The notes: generated by a model not told the origin, from the letters alone. Positions 53,751 to 62,429 are shown, numbered from the stretch's first letter. The stretch is 64,000 nucleotides of DNA from JAIVJM01 sp963816985 (GCA_963816985.1 CAWFMF010000004.1:248001-312000), one strand, 5' to 3'. Made by a program: numbers and translations.

Positions 53751-55589
53751 CTACACTCTATTAATCTCTTTATACACTTCTAAGATTGGCTCCGGGATGT
53801 CCTCGACTCTAATATTATCGGTGGAGTAATCGCTCTTATATTCGTTCTTGCCCCAACTGAATATGTATAGAGCTATGGGAACAGTCTCCTCCGTGAGCTT
53901 TGCTGCTAAAGGGGGTAGTTGGGATTTATCCTCTTTGAAATAAATAGCGGTCAACCTTCCATTGCCTTCAAAGATTTGCCACCATTCATTCTTTTCCCTC
54001 TCGAATAATGTATCTTCTCGAATGGCAATCATCTCGCCTACCTGAAAAGTAACTTTTATCTTTGCTTCGTCGGATACTCGATTAAGCCTCTCTACATTAA
54101 CGAGATCAGTCTTATAGTAAAGTAGATTTCCGCCAAGCCCCGCCACTCTCTCGCCCTTGATATTCTTATACCCTTTTATTACGCGCTTCACTCTTTCGTA
54201 TGTCACTTCTCCACAGATATTGTTTTCGTTATTGGTACACAGAATGAAGCGGCGATTTCCTCCTAGCTCTTTTGTAAGCTCAAGGACCGCATGTCCTGTT
54301 GTCCCTGAACCAGCAAAGAAATCCAAGATCAGGGCATCTTTCCTGTCTCTACAAACAGCAGCCAGACAATCACGAACTGCATAAAGTGATTTTGGGAACG
54401 GGAATGTCCCCGGTTTACCCATTATGTTTTTTAGTAAGTCTGAACCATAAGCCCCTGCGTCGTGGGAGGTGCGATGCCATACAGTTTTTATTTGTCGCTC
54501 AGCAACATCTTTATATCGAACTTCTACTACATTTCGCCGTTCGTCATAACGAACAATCTCTAGTATGCCTGCAGCAATTTGATCTTGCGGTTTCTTGCTC
54601 AGGTACGAAATGCCATAGCTATTGCGCTTTTCATCATACGCACCAACCGCGACGTACCCTTTATCAATAAGGGTTTTTAGAGTTGTATGTCCTACACTCC
54701 AATTGCCTAATGAGTTATCCGAACGAATAGGAAACACGGGGGTTAGCCCTTTGATTGGAGTATTAAAATCTGGCTCTTGATCGAAAGGTACAGGATCGCC
54801 AACATCAAGTACGGCCTGTCGCTCTGGATCAATTAAAACCGGATAGAACATGCGTTTACGATCAGCCCGCGTTGCGTTAGTGCCAGACCGTAATAGGCCC
54901 TTCCATCTGGGAACCCCATTATCCTCTTCCTCCTCATCGGCCTCAGGTGTGAGTAGATCGTCACCTAAACCTTTAACGCCGGCGTTACCTAAGAAGCAGA
55001 ACTGAGCATATTCCTCGACACGGGAAAATCTACCTTGTGTTACCCCTTTGGGGTTAACAATAATTGTAACCATCTGTCGGTATGCTTCAGGGAAAAGTGA
55101 TTCCAATAGCAGCCCCAGATGATGGACTTCGTGCTCATCAATCATAACGATGAGTACGCCATTTTTCTTTAGCAGCCTCTTCGCCAATTTTAAGCGCTTC
55201 TCCATGAAGGAGAGCCATTTACTATGCCGCCACTGGTCATTAGCATCTACATATTGATTGTTGTATTTCCAATCCTTTGCCCCTGTGTTATAGGGCGGAT
55301 CAACATAAATAACGTCAATCTTATTGCGATGGGTGTAATTCAATGTAGATAAAGCGTGGTAGTTGTCTCCTTCAATCAGGATGTTCATGGGGCGGGCTTC
55401 ATCGGTGATAACCCTTCTTGATTTAACCTCCTCGAATACAGGTATGTTCTCTTGACACTGTAGAACAATATCTTCTGGGTTAGCTTCCCAAACTAGACCA
55501 TATTTCTTTCGCTGTTTTAGCTTCCCTACTTCAGTCTCTAATTCACGAATGCGAGCCTGAAGAATCTTTTCTTTATCCACTTGATTCAT
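53751..55589 (-). CDS. Type III DNA methyltransferase, Mod subunit
   Basis: A 612-residue N6-adenine methyltransferase. A short N-terminal coiled coil (LQARIRELETEVGKLKQR) precedes motif IV IYVDPPYNTG at about residue 96, with motif I ILDFFAGSGTTGHAV at about 426. The IV-before-I order is the beta class used by type III Mods. The middle region is the target-recognition domain, whose site cannot be read here. The ATG at 55589 was chosen; a GTG at 55625 would lie within the inverted repeat upstream. Confidence 0.92.
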   Translation of the reverse strand: MNQVDKEKILQARIRELETEVGKLKQRKKYGLVWEANPEDIVLQCQENIPVFEEVKSRRVITDEARPMNILIEGDNYHALSTLNYTHRNKIDVIYVDPPYNTGAKDWKYNNQYVDANDQWRHSKWLSFMEKRLKLAKRLLKKNGVLIVMIDEHEVHHLGLLLESLFPEAYRQMVTIIVNPKGVTQGRFSRVEEYAQFCFLGNAGVKGLGDDLLTPEADEEEEDNGVPRWKGLLRSGTNATRADRKRMFYPVLIDPERQAVLDVGDPVPFDQEPDFNTPIKGLTPVFPIRSDNSLGNWSVGHTTLKTLIDKGYVAVGAYDEKRNSYGISYLSKKPQDQIAAGILEIVRYDERRNVVEVRYKDVAERQIKTVWHRTSHDAGAYGSDLLKNIMGKPGTFPFPKSLYAVRDCLAAVCRDRKDALILDFFAGSGTTGHAVLELTKELGGNRRFILCTNNENNICGEVTYERVKRVIKGYKNIKGERVAGLGGNLLYYKTDLVNVERLNRVSDEAKIKVTFQVGEMIAIREDTLFEREKNEWWQIFEGNGRLTAIYFKEDKSQLPPLAAKLTEETVPIALYIFSWGKNEYKSDYSTDNIRVEDIPEPILEVYKEINRV

Positions 55590-55609
55590 AGAGTTTGAGA
55601 ATATCAAAA

Positions 55610-55630
55610 TTGAAGTGAAAAACACTTCAA
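55610..55630. promoter_or_regulatory. Palindromic operator-like site upstream of mod
   Basis: TTGAAGTG and CACTTCAA are 8-base arms around five A/T bases, 21 bases upstream of the mod ATG. The site could be bound by a controller and overlap the mod promoter or leader. It differs from the TTAGGCA-type sites of the XRE genes. Confidence 0.5.
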
Positions 55631-55735
55631 GTCTAACATAGAGCGGCTAGGGTTACTGAGACCGTAATATTGTATTGTTCTTAACCAGAGCCCATGTCTC
55701 CGCGAACTGCGCGAGGTGGCACTGAGCTTCTTCCA

Positions 55736-56020
55736 CTATCTTTCCCTGATGCCTATCCGAAGTAATTTACCAGGCAAATCTGCATCATCATCAATCAGCA
55801 CATCAGTTGAAATTCCCGCAATACGTGCATAAGTGAGTAAAAGGGTCAAAGGGGGTTCGCGCTCTCCTCTCTCCATAGCTGAGATGTTGGTTGGATAAAT
55901 TGGAGAGTCTTTATAGCCTAATCTCTCAATCATTTGCTCAAGCGTGAGATCAAGCGAGGCGCGAATCTGCCGAAGTTTCTCGCCTAAGCGCGCAGGCCGT
56001 GGACGGTGTGAGCGTCCCAT
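55736..56020 (-). CDS. XRE-family regulator (right edge of defence genes)
   Basis: A 94-residue helix-turn-helix protein beginning MGRSHRPRPARLGEKLRQIR, preceded by GGGAGGT eight bases upstream. The XRE core is LTLEQMIERLGYKD...ISAMERGEREPPLTLLLTYA, and the ending DVLIDDDADLPGKL marks a family abundant in Acidobacteriota and Cyanobacteria. It lies upstream of mod on the same strand, as controller proteins of restriction systems do. It is paralogous to the regulator at 35895. Confidence 0.82.
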   Translation of the reverse strand: MGRSHRPRPARLGEKLRQIRASLDLTLEQMIERLGYKDSPIYPTNISAMERGEREPPLTLLLTYARIAGISTDVLIDDDADLPGKLLRIGIRER

Positions 56021-56070
56021 CAGCGATACCTCCCTGACGGGACACGTCCACATACAACAATGCGACCTGC

Positions 56071-56086
56071 TTGCCTAAATAGGCAA
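56071..56086. promoter_or_regulatory. Palindrome upstream of the second XRE gene
   Basis: TTGCCTA and TAGGCAA form perfect 7-base arms around AA, 51 bases upstream of the XRE start. The half-site GCCTAA/TTAGGC is shared with the palindrome at 35824-35845, suggesting one recognition logic for both regulators. Confidence 0.65.
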
Positions 56087-56272
56087 TTCTTGTCAAGATT
56101 GCTCTGTGCCACCGGGAGCATGAATACATTCAGCTCCACAGCAGCTCGGATCATCTGTGTTGACAGGGCCGGTAGCGCATATTCGGTAGCTAGTTGTCAA
56201 AGAAACAGTCTGTTCAAAATACCAGATTCGCCTCTGGTTGTTGATATGGACAATGCATTATAGGGAGAGGTG

Positions 56273-56548
56273 ATGTCATTCATCCTCATCGGAATCGGTA
56301 AGAAGACAATTAAAGATTTAGGCGAAACAGGGCAGGAGCAGCAGTGCATCTGGTGCTCGGCTGCTGTCTATTATCACCTGATCTTTAGGCAAACTTGGCT
56401 CACCTGTTTCTTCGTACCCCTCTTAGCGTATCGTAGCGAATACCGCGTAGAGTGCCCTTCGTGCTGTCATGGGATAGAGATTCACGGAGATGAGATCAAA
56501 GCAGCCAAGCGAGGTGAGTTGAGCCTACACGCTACTACCACGGACTGA
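56273..56548 (+). CDS. Zinc-ribbon (zinc_ribbon_15 type) protein
   Basis: A 91-residue protein starting MSFILIGIGKKTIKDLGETG. CIWCSAAVYYHLIF and ECPSCCHGIEIHGDEIKAA are the two Cys pairs and the conserved ending of the family. The central TWLTCFFVPLLAYRSEYRV is hydrophobic and may touch the membrane. GGGAGAGG lies just upstream. It is followed by a winged-helix gene after only 4 bases, so they probably share a transcript. Confidence 0.8.
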   Translation: MSFILIGIGKKTIKDLGETGQEQQCIWCSAAVYYHLIFRQTWLTCFFVPLLAYRSEYRVECPSCCHGIEIHGDEIKAAKRGELSLHATTTD

Positions 56549-56552
56549 ACTG

Positions 56553-56930
56553 ATGAAGAGCCAAGAGCAACATACAGGTTCTTCACAAGCGGATTCTGAT
56601 GAATACGGTCAGCTTTCTCTAAAACGCACGGATAAGGCTGTTCTGAAGTACCTTGGCGAGGGAGCCCAGATAGGCAATGGAGCGACGTGTACGGCCAGTA
56701 TCCCCAAGATTGCAAATGCCTGTAAGATTTCTAAAAGGCAGGTGCAAATAAGTACCAAGAGGTTAATAGAGGCCAAACTTATTGAGCGTGTCGGTTACGA
56801 TTTTGGCAATCCTAATCGAACACAGAGAGGCACAATTTATAAGCTGCTAATCCATCAGGATAAAATGAAGCCTTCAGCAGAAGGAAAGAGAAAATCCATC
56901 AAGCTATTATTGCTGTGGAGTGAAGAGTAA
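56553..56930 (+). CDS. Winged-helix DNA-binding protein
   Basis: A 125-residue protein with a helix-turn-helix around residues 25-90: LKRTDKAVLKYLGEGA, SIPKIANACKISKRQVQIST and LIEAKLIERVGYDFGN, followed by a wing (TQRGTIYKLL). The fold resembles replication-initiator or MarR-like helix-turn-helix domains found on mobile elements. Its target is unknown. Base composition is A+T-rich like its neighbours. Confidence 0.7.
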   Translation: MKSQEQHTGSSQADSDEYGQLSLKRTDKAVLKYLGEGAQIGNGATCTASIPKIANACKISKRQVQISTKRLIEAKLIERVGYDFGNPNRTQRGTIYKLLIHQDKMKPSAEGKRKSIKLLLLWSEE

Positions 56931-57314
56931 ATAGCTCCGCGCCTACCCGCCACTATAAGCTCCTTCACAATCACGACTATCTGCTCACATCCTAACTCTT
57001 TATTCAGAGCTGTATAAAACCTTTACAAATGACGCGCGTGCGCGCCAATTGTAAATAACCTCAAGCCTTTCAATAACTTAGGCAAATATTTATTCTTGCA
57101 AAATTTCCCTAATTATTGATAATGAGCTGACAATCAAGGGCATTGAGGAGTGCCCATAAACAAATCGACCTGAAGCGCTTGGTTGGTCGCCGTTCGCTCC
57201 AGGTCAACTCTTGAACTCGCTAGGTTGGCGAGGCGGCTTTCGTGTACCCCGAATGCCTGTTTGCATTTTACATCTAACTGTCGCCTTGTCAAGAACATAA
57301 CCGGCTGAGCTAAG
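56931..57314. other. Gene-free A+T-rich stretch
   Basis: This 384-bp stretch holds no convincing gene. It has a GC-rich ACGCGCGTGCGCGCC island at about 57030, then A/T-rich sequence, and ends with CCGGCTGAGCTAAG at 57301, a word that recurs as CCGGCTGAGTTAAG at 58680 beyond the IS4. The pair could mark an old element end. Confidence 0.4.
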
Positions 57315-57510
57315 TAACGTGAGTTCGACGTAAGAAATTGGCTAAGTCGTTGAAAACAAACAGCTCGTTCTGAAACAGCTAACTTCAATGTGCTCAATCC
57401 TGCTACTGACGGGCACTTTCGGCCTGTTCCCGACGATTGAGCGCAGATTTCAATCAGTCTCAGAAGTTAAGTTGTTGATTCTGTTCAAGAATTACGTCGA
57501 ACTCACGTTA
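57315..57510. repeat. MITE-like 196-bp element with 19-bp terminal inverted repeats
   Basis: TAACGTGAGTTCGACGTAA at 57315-57333 is perfectly repeated in inverted orientation at 57492-57510. The interior has no reading frame of note. It directly abuts the left end of the IS4 at 57511. A small non-autonomous element or a large terminator-like hairpin is possible. Confidence 0.55.
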
Positions 57511-58575
57511 AGTACAGGACAAAAGTTTGATAACCCTTCGTAGAGCAACACGTTCAGCTTTGCATGGCTGGTTGCATAGTATGCGCCGCAGATGATCCAA
57601 CCCGTGACGAAAGATGCTCACTGCCTTGCGCCCATGCTTCTTGATGGGCAAGGGCCTCTGTGCGCTCAACCACTCGCCAACCACATGTGCCCAGCAGAAG
57701 GCCAGCGCGACGAGCGCCAGCAACTTCTTGAGCCTCTCCGTATCGGTGACGTGCGTTGCCTCCAGGCAGAAGCCGCGCGTCTTCAGACACCCGAACAAAG
57801 TCTCGATCTCCCACCGCTTCGCGTAGTCTTCAAGGGCAGTCGAGACTTCCCGCTCCGCGACAACGAGCAGGTACTCGCCTTTGGGCAGCCGCATCCCACT
57901 GACATGCCATCGCTCGCCCCAGATGACTCGCGCCCCTCGAAGCGCCTCCCCGTGTCCGACGCGGCAGTGGCGGAACAGGCGGCGGGCCGCAACCGGCAGC
58001 CCACGCCCGTTGGTGACCCTCGTGTTGGCGCGGATGCGGATGCGGCAGGCGATGCCTTTGCGCCGCAGGTACGAGAACCATACTTTGCCGATAAACTCGC
58101 GGTCGGCGCACAAGTAAGCGACCGCCGGGAAGCCGAAGAGGTGCCCGAACTCGTCCATGAGCGCGATGCGTTCGGCCGTCGAGGAGCAGCCCTTCTTCGG
58201 CAAGACGGCCCACAGGATGGGGAAGGCCGTGCCCTGATGGCAGACGCCGAGGACAAGGATGTTCAAGGGCGTCTGCCCGAGATACCAGTCGGTGCGGTCG
58301 AGCGTGAGCACCCACGGCGCGGGTACGCCGAGCAACTTCAAGACGAAGGCTGCCACCGCAGCGTAAGGCAACTCGAACGAGCGCAGGAAGCGCTGGATGC
58401 GCTTGTAGTGCGACTCCTTGAGTGCGCCCCCGGCGAAGACGCCGGCCACCTCCGCGAGGTTAACGCTTTTGACTTGGATGAGGGCGACGAGGAACTTCGC
58501 CACGAAGTTGATGCGCGCCCTATTCCACGTTACATTCTGCGCGAGCGTCCGCTCCAACAGGCGGATGTCGGCCAT
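57508..58575 (-). CDS. IS4-family transposase
   Basis: An intact 355-residue DDE transposase starting MADIRLLERTLAQNVTWNRA. The catalytic triad is LTLDRTDWYLGQ, LCADREFIG and the Y-(2)-R-(3)-E-(6)-K signature YAKRWEIETLFGCLK. It is the functional-looking relative of the frameshifted copy at 11370-12441. A start six codons earlier is possible. Confidence 0.93.
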   Translation of the reverse strand: MADIRLLERTLAQNVTWNRARINFVAKFLVALIQVKSVNLAEVAGVFAGGALKESHYKRIQRFLRSFELPYAAVAAFVLKLLGVPAPWVLTLDRTDWYLGQTPLNILVLGVCHQGTAFPILWAVLPKKGCSSTAERIALMDEFGHLFGFPAVAYLCADREFIGKVWFSYLRRKGIACRIRIRANTRVTNGRGLPVAARRLFRHCRVGHGEALRGARVIWGERWHVSGMRLPKGEYLLVVAEREVSTALEDYAKRWEIETLFGCLKTRGFCLEATHVTDTERLKKLLALVALAFCWAHVVGEWLSAQRPLPIKKHGRKAVSIFRHGLDHLRRILCNQPCKAERVALRRVIKLLSCT

Positions 58576-58676
58576 TGTGCTTTCCCCTTTCACGTCTCAT
58601 TTGGCGATGGACGCTGAAAGGATATAGGCACAGTGGCCTTTTATGCAGGTTCAAAGAACGATTTTTGTCCTGTACT
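57511..58676. mobile_element. IS4-family insertion sequence, copy 2 (about 1166 bp)
   Basis: The ends AGTACAGGACAAAA and TTTTGTCCTGTACT are the same as in copy 1. No clear target duplication is visible; the left side abuts the MITE-like repeat and the right side starts CAGCCGGCTGAG. It lies upstream of the tnsA remnant. Confidence 0.88.
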
Positions 58677-58761
58677 CAGCCGGCTGAGTTAAGCAGGGGG
58701 TTTGCGGGTTTTTATCTTAAAGCTCTGCATAAACCATTCCTGCATGTTGGGGAGAAAATTT

Positions 58762-59106
58762 ATGGTTACTGCCGTAGAGATAGAAAACTGGTGTCAGCGA
58801 ATTCGCTTGAGTAATGAGGCTCAATTACTGATCCACCACATTCGTACCTCACCACCCGTCCGCACAGTGCACAGCTCCAAGGGCAATGTTCGTGGGCGTT
58901 ATCCGAGCCGGAAAATGGGTGTGACTATTCAATTTGAGAGTCACAAGAACGAACTTGCTTTCATTCATGAGTATGAGCATGACGACGATGTAATGGAATA
59001 CTACGATCAACCGTCAACGATTAAACTCGATTATGAAGCGGCAAACGGGCGACGTTTAGGTGTCGTGGATTCAACTTGTAAGTGCAACTTTGAGATTAGC
59101 GGTTGA
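58762..59106 (+). pseudogene. TnsA-like endonuclease, truncated by IS30
   Basis: The N-terminal portion of a TnsA family endonuclease from ATG 58762 (GGGGAG eight bases upstream). HKNELAFIHEYEHDDDVMEY and YYDQPSTIKLDY hold the first catalytic Glu and the typical YxQP turn. The next conserved block (GRRLGVV) is followed by IS30 sequence from about 59073, so the expected T-P-D catalytic Asp and Lys are gone. In Tn7 systems TnsA makes the 5' nicks during excision. Confidence 0.75.
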
Positions 59107-60080
59107 GGGGCAAGCTGCGGTAGCGTAGCGTGCTTTCTCAAACCGCCAAGTCAAAGAAGCACATTGATGAGCTACCAGCAGCTTACCCGCGAGCAAAGAT
59201 ACCAGATTTACGCTTTGAAGAAAGCCTGTCACAGCCAGACCGAGATGGCCTCGATCATCGGCTGCCATAAGTCCACCGTCTCGCGCGAACTCTCTCGCAA
59301 CGGCGGGCAGCGTGGCTATCGCCCCAAGCAAGCACAGGAACTGGCGCTGGCGCGCAAGCCGCTGGCGCACCGGCCACGCATCGAGCCCGAAACCTGGGCG
59401 AGTGTCGAGACTTTGTTGCGCCAGCAGTGGAGTCCCGAACAGATCAGTGGGCGGCTCAAGCTAGAGCAGCAAGGGAGCGTCAGCCACGAGCGCATTTATC
59501 AGCACATCTACTCGGACAAGCGCGCGGGCGGCCAACTTCATCTTTTCTTGCGCTGCCGGAAGAAGCGCCGGAAGCGCTACGGCGGGCGTGATCGGCGGGG
59601 ACAGTTGCCGGAGCGCCGCTCGATTGACGAGCGCCCCGCGGTCGTGGACGCAAGGCGGCGACTCGGCGACTGGGAGGCTGACACCATCATCGGCCAGAAC
59701 CACCGCGGGGCTATCGTCTCGGTAGTCGAGCGCAAGTCGAAGTTGACGCGGCTCGCCAAAGTTGCGCACAACACGGCGGAGTTAGTCGCTCAAGCCATGA
59801 CCGTGCAGTTAGTGCCGCTTGAGGTCAAGACCATCACCAGTGACAACGGGAGAGAGTTCGCCCGGCATCAACAGATCGCGCAACGTCTGAAGGCTGACTT
59901 CTACTTCGCACACCCCTACTCGTCCTGGGAGCGTGGCCTAAACGAGAACACCAACGGACTGGTCAGGCAATACTTCCCCAAGAAATCCGATTTCTCAAAG
60001 ATCACTGACCGGCAGCTCGACAGAGTAGTAGAACGGCTGAACAATCGCCCCCGCAAAACACTCGGCTACGAGTCCGTAGA
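59073..60080. mobile_element. IS30-family element, right end missing
   Basis: The left end TGTAAGTGCAACTTTGAGAT begins inside tnsA. No complementary right terminal repeat is found after the transposase core; instead the frame runs into other sequence near 60080. The element has lost its right end by deletion or recombination, probably taking the 3' part of tnsA and most of tnsB with it. Confidence 0.7.
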
Positions 60081-60288
60081 AGCTGAAGAAATTCTACTGC
60101 GACAGCGAATTGCTGATCGAGAAGGCCACACAATATTAAGCCTGATAGACGGTGGTGCCTTACCGCTAGAAGGCGACGGCACTAAGTCTTCTCACTCTTT
60201 TACTAATGTGGATAGGCACTTACAACATACATCGCTCCCAGAGGAGCAGTACGAAGTTCCACAACCAGAATTATATGGGGAATTCTAG
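59167..60288 (+). CDS. IS30 transposase with foreign (TnsB-like) C-terminal tail
   Basis: Residues 1 to about 305 are an IS30 transposase: HTH LTREQRYQIYALKKACHSQT, DDE core GDWEADTI, TSDNGREF and ERGLNENTNG, and RLNNRPRKTLGYES near the normal end. The frame then continues about 70 residues (ILLRQRIADREG, LSLIDGGALPLEGDG) that are not IS30-like and resemble the Asp/Gly-rich tail of TnsB/TniA transposases. It stops two bases before tnsC. It is probably a fossil fusion, though it is an open frame. Confidence 0.75.
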   Translation: MSYQQLTREQRYQIYALKKACHSQTEMASIIGCHKSTVSRELSRNGGQRGYRPKQAQELALARKPLAHRPRIEPETWASVETLLRQQWSPEQISGRLKLEQQGSVSHERIYQHIYSDKRAGGQLHLFLRCRKKRRKRYGGRDRRGQLPERRSIDERPAVVDARRRLGDWEADTIIGQNHRGAIVSVVERKSKLTRLAKVAHNTAELVAQAMTVQLVPLEVKTITSDNGREFARHQQIAQRLKADFYFAHPYSSWERGLNENTNGLVRQYFPKKSDFSKITDRQLDRVVERLNNRPRKTLGYESVEAEEILLRQRIADREGHTILSLIDGGALPLEGDGTKSSHSFTNVDRHLQHTSLPEEQYEVPQPELYGEF

Positions 60289-60290
60289 CA

Positions 60291-61187
60291 ATGCCTGTCA
60301 GTCAATCAAGCAAATTCCCAAAAGAGCTACTTAAGCGGTCTGCTGACGAGCGACTGGAATATTTCAGGGCGTTCACTGTCAAGCATCCTTTATTGCTACG
60401 CGCATATGAAGAGGTCAGATGCGCTATACGTGACTCCAATGCTGGATCAATTATTTTCATTCAAGGGCCGACAGGCGTAGGTAAAACAACTCTTCTGCAT
60501 CGCTTGGAAAAACATTTGAAGGAAATAACAATAAGGGAGTTGGAAAAGGATAAAGAGAGAATTCCTGTAGTTAAGGTGCAACTTGCTGCTCCCGCCCACG
60601 GCAACTTCGATTGGAAAGATTACTTTAAACGATTGCTACTGGCACTCGAAGAGCCTCTTGTGGATTACAAAGTCGATATGAATCGCTGGCATGGTTCATC
60701 ACCTAACATCATTAGCAGCGATGAAAGCAACATAAATTTAATCTGTAGTGATAGACCGGGCATGCGCCCAATGCGGTTTGCTTCTGAACAGACACTAAGA
60801 CACCGACGACCTCTAGCGGTTTTACTTGATGATGCACAACATTTTGGGATTATAAGCTCGGGGAGAAAACTACTGGATCAGTTAAATACTATCAAATCGT
60901 TAGCAGATGAATCTCAGGTCACGCATGTGCTTTGTGGCACCTACGAACTTGTTCCACTCCGAAATTTAAACGGACAACTGAGTCGCAGAAGTATAGATAT
61001 ACATTTTGGGCGCTACCATATTGATGACGAAAACAGCCAGCGAGAGTATATCAACGTGCTGTACACCTTCCAGCAGCACTTACCCTTCTCCGACCCACCT
61101 GATTTGGTGTCGAGATGGGACTACTTTTATGAAAGAAGTCTCGGCTGTGTCGGAGTCCTTAAGGACTGGTTAACACGCTCACTATAG
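60291..61187 (+). CDS. TnsC/TniB-like AAA+ ATPase, interrupted by IS630
   Basis: A 298-residue AAA+ ATPase: Walker A FIQGPTGVGKTTLLHRLEKH at about residue 55, Walker B LAVLLDDAQHFGI, and sensor-like HVLCGTYELVPLRNLNGQLS. These match TnsC/TniB regulators that link target selection to the transposase. The stop after LTRSL is created by IS630; removing it and one TA restores LTRSLALALDSN and the downstream fragment at 62193. GC is lower than in the IS elements around it. Confidence 0.82.
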   Translation: MPVSQSSKFPKELLKRSADERLEYFRAFTVKHPLLLRAYEEVRCAIRDSNAGSIIFIQGPTGVGKTTLLHRLEKHLKEITIRELEKDKERIPVVKVQLAAPAHGNFDWKDYFKRLLLALEEPLVDYKVDMNRWHGSSPNIISSDESNINLICSDRPGMRPMRFASEQTLRHRRPLAVLLDDAQHFGIISSGRKLLDQLNTIKSLADESQVTHVLCGTYELVPLRNLNGQLSRRSIDIHFGRYHIDDENSQREYINVLYTFQQHLPFSDPPDLVSRWDYFYERSLGCVGVLKDWLTRSL

Positions 61188-62190
61188 CGCAGTGCATTTG
61201 AATGCGACCGATGACTGAGAGTAAGGTATCAGCCTATGCGCGCCTACTCTTTAGACCTTCGGCAGAAAGTAGTCGCCGCCGTCGAGCGCGGCGACTCGAC
61301 CATTGAAGAGGTCGCCTCAACCTTCGGCGTCGGCCTCACCTTCGTCAAGAAGATGTTGCGCCAGCACCGTGAGACCGGCGACCTCCGACCCCGCCCGCAC
61401 GGCGGCGGGCAGACTGCACTTCTTTCGGCCAGGCACCTCAAGTTGCTGCGCTCGGAGGTCGCGCGCCGCCCCGACCAGACCGCCGCAACCTTGCGCGATT
61501 ACCTCGAAGAGCGAGGCGGCGTCTCGGTCAGCCGCCCGACCGTCAGCCGCGCCCTCTCCCGGCTCGGGCTGTCGCGTAAAAAAAACGGTGGCGGCCAGTG
61601 AGCGCAACCCTTACAAGCGCGGCTGGTTCTGGCGCAGGGTGCGCGGGATGAACCACCGCCGCTTTATCTTCCTCGACGAGTCGGCGGTCAATACGGCGAT
61701 GGCTCCGACCCACGGGCGCGCGCCCAGAGGTGAGCGCGTGGTGGACTCGGTGCCGCGCAACTACGGCGAGCAGACCTCCATCGTCGGCGCACTCTCTTTC
61801 GGGCGGGGGCTGTTGGTGGCGATGACGCTCACCGGGGCTGTTGACACTCTGGCCTTCGACGCTTACCTCACGCGGTTGCTCGGGCCGCGCCTTCGGAAAG
61901 GCGACGTGATCGTGCTCGATAACCTCAACGTCCACAAAGCGAGCCAGGTCAAGCAGGTAGCCGAAGGGCGCGGCGCACATGTGATCTGGCTCCCGCCCTA
62001 TTCGCCGGACTTCAGCCCCATTGAGCAATGTTGGTCAAAGATCAAGACAGCGTTGCGTGCGGCGAAGGCACGCACGCGCGAGGAGTTGGAGAAGGCACTG
62101 GCAGAGGCCATCGAGATCATCACGAAATCAGACATCCGCGGCTGGTTCAAGCACTGCGGCTACAAGGTCGCATCCGGATGAACGCCGCTG
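61185..62190. mobile_element. IS630-family insertion sequence (about 1006 bp) inside tnsC
   Basis: 25-base imperfect terminal repeats: TAGCGCAGTGCATTTGAATG (left) and CAGCGGCGTTCATCCGGATG (right, inward), both continuing CGACC. A TA duplication flanks it (61183-61184 and 62191-62192), the signature target of IS630/Tc1. Removing it restores the tnsC frame exactly. Confidence 0.88.
61236..62181 (+). CDS. IS630-family transposase in two overlapping frames
   Basis: The first frame (61236-61601, 121 residues) is the helix-turn-helix part: MRAYSLDLRQKVVAAVERGD. The second carries the DDE_3 catalytic part: RFIFLDESAVNTAMA, VIVLDNLNVHKA and YSPDFSPIEQCWSKIK. The switch coincides with an A8 run at 61578-61585, a plausible +1 (or -2) programmed frameshift site, common in IS630 members. 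It is otherwise intact. Confidence 0.88.
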
Positions 62191-62192
62191 TA

Positions 62193-62429
62193 GCTTTAGC
62201 CTTGGACAGTAATAGTCATAGTCTGCCCCTCAGTTGTTTGGAGCGCCGTGCCCTATCTGTCAATCAATGCGCAACTATGCTGCGGGAGATGGTTGCAGGA
62301 GAGAAGGAGTTGATTGAGGGGGAAGAAGATCGGCGGCGGCTCCGTAAGAGTTTAGGTCTATGTGAGGAAGCGTTAAATAAAGACCACGCAGATCTCACAA
62401 CAAGTGGGTTAGAACAGAACTCAGCTATC
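62193..62429 (+). pseudogene. TnsC 3' fragment between IS630 and IS256
   Basis: In frame with tnsC once IS630 is removed: ALALDSNSHSLPLSCLERRA, then ATMLREMVAGEKELIEGEED and a helical end (LGLCEEALNKDHADL). It is cut by IS256 at 62430. The original C-terminus is not visible on the other side. Confidence 0.7.

Noticed and set aside
36895..56020. Defence genes as cargo of the Tn7-like element
   Set aside because: tnsA is transcribed rightwards, so the element end should lie left of 58762 and its cargo to the right. The defence genes are on the outer side unless the element has been rearranged.
57134..57397. 87-residue minus-strand frame
   Set aside because: It overlaps the MITE-like repeat end, lacks a ribosome site and shows no family motif.
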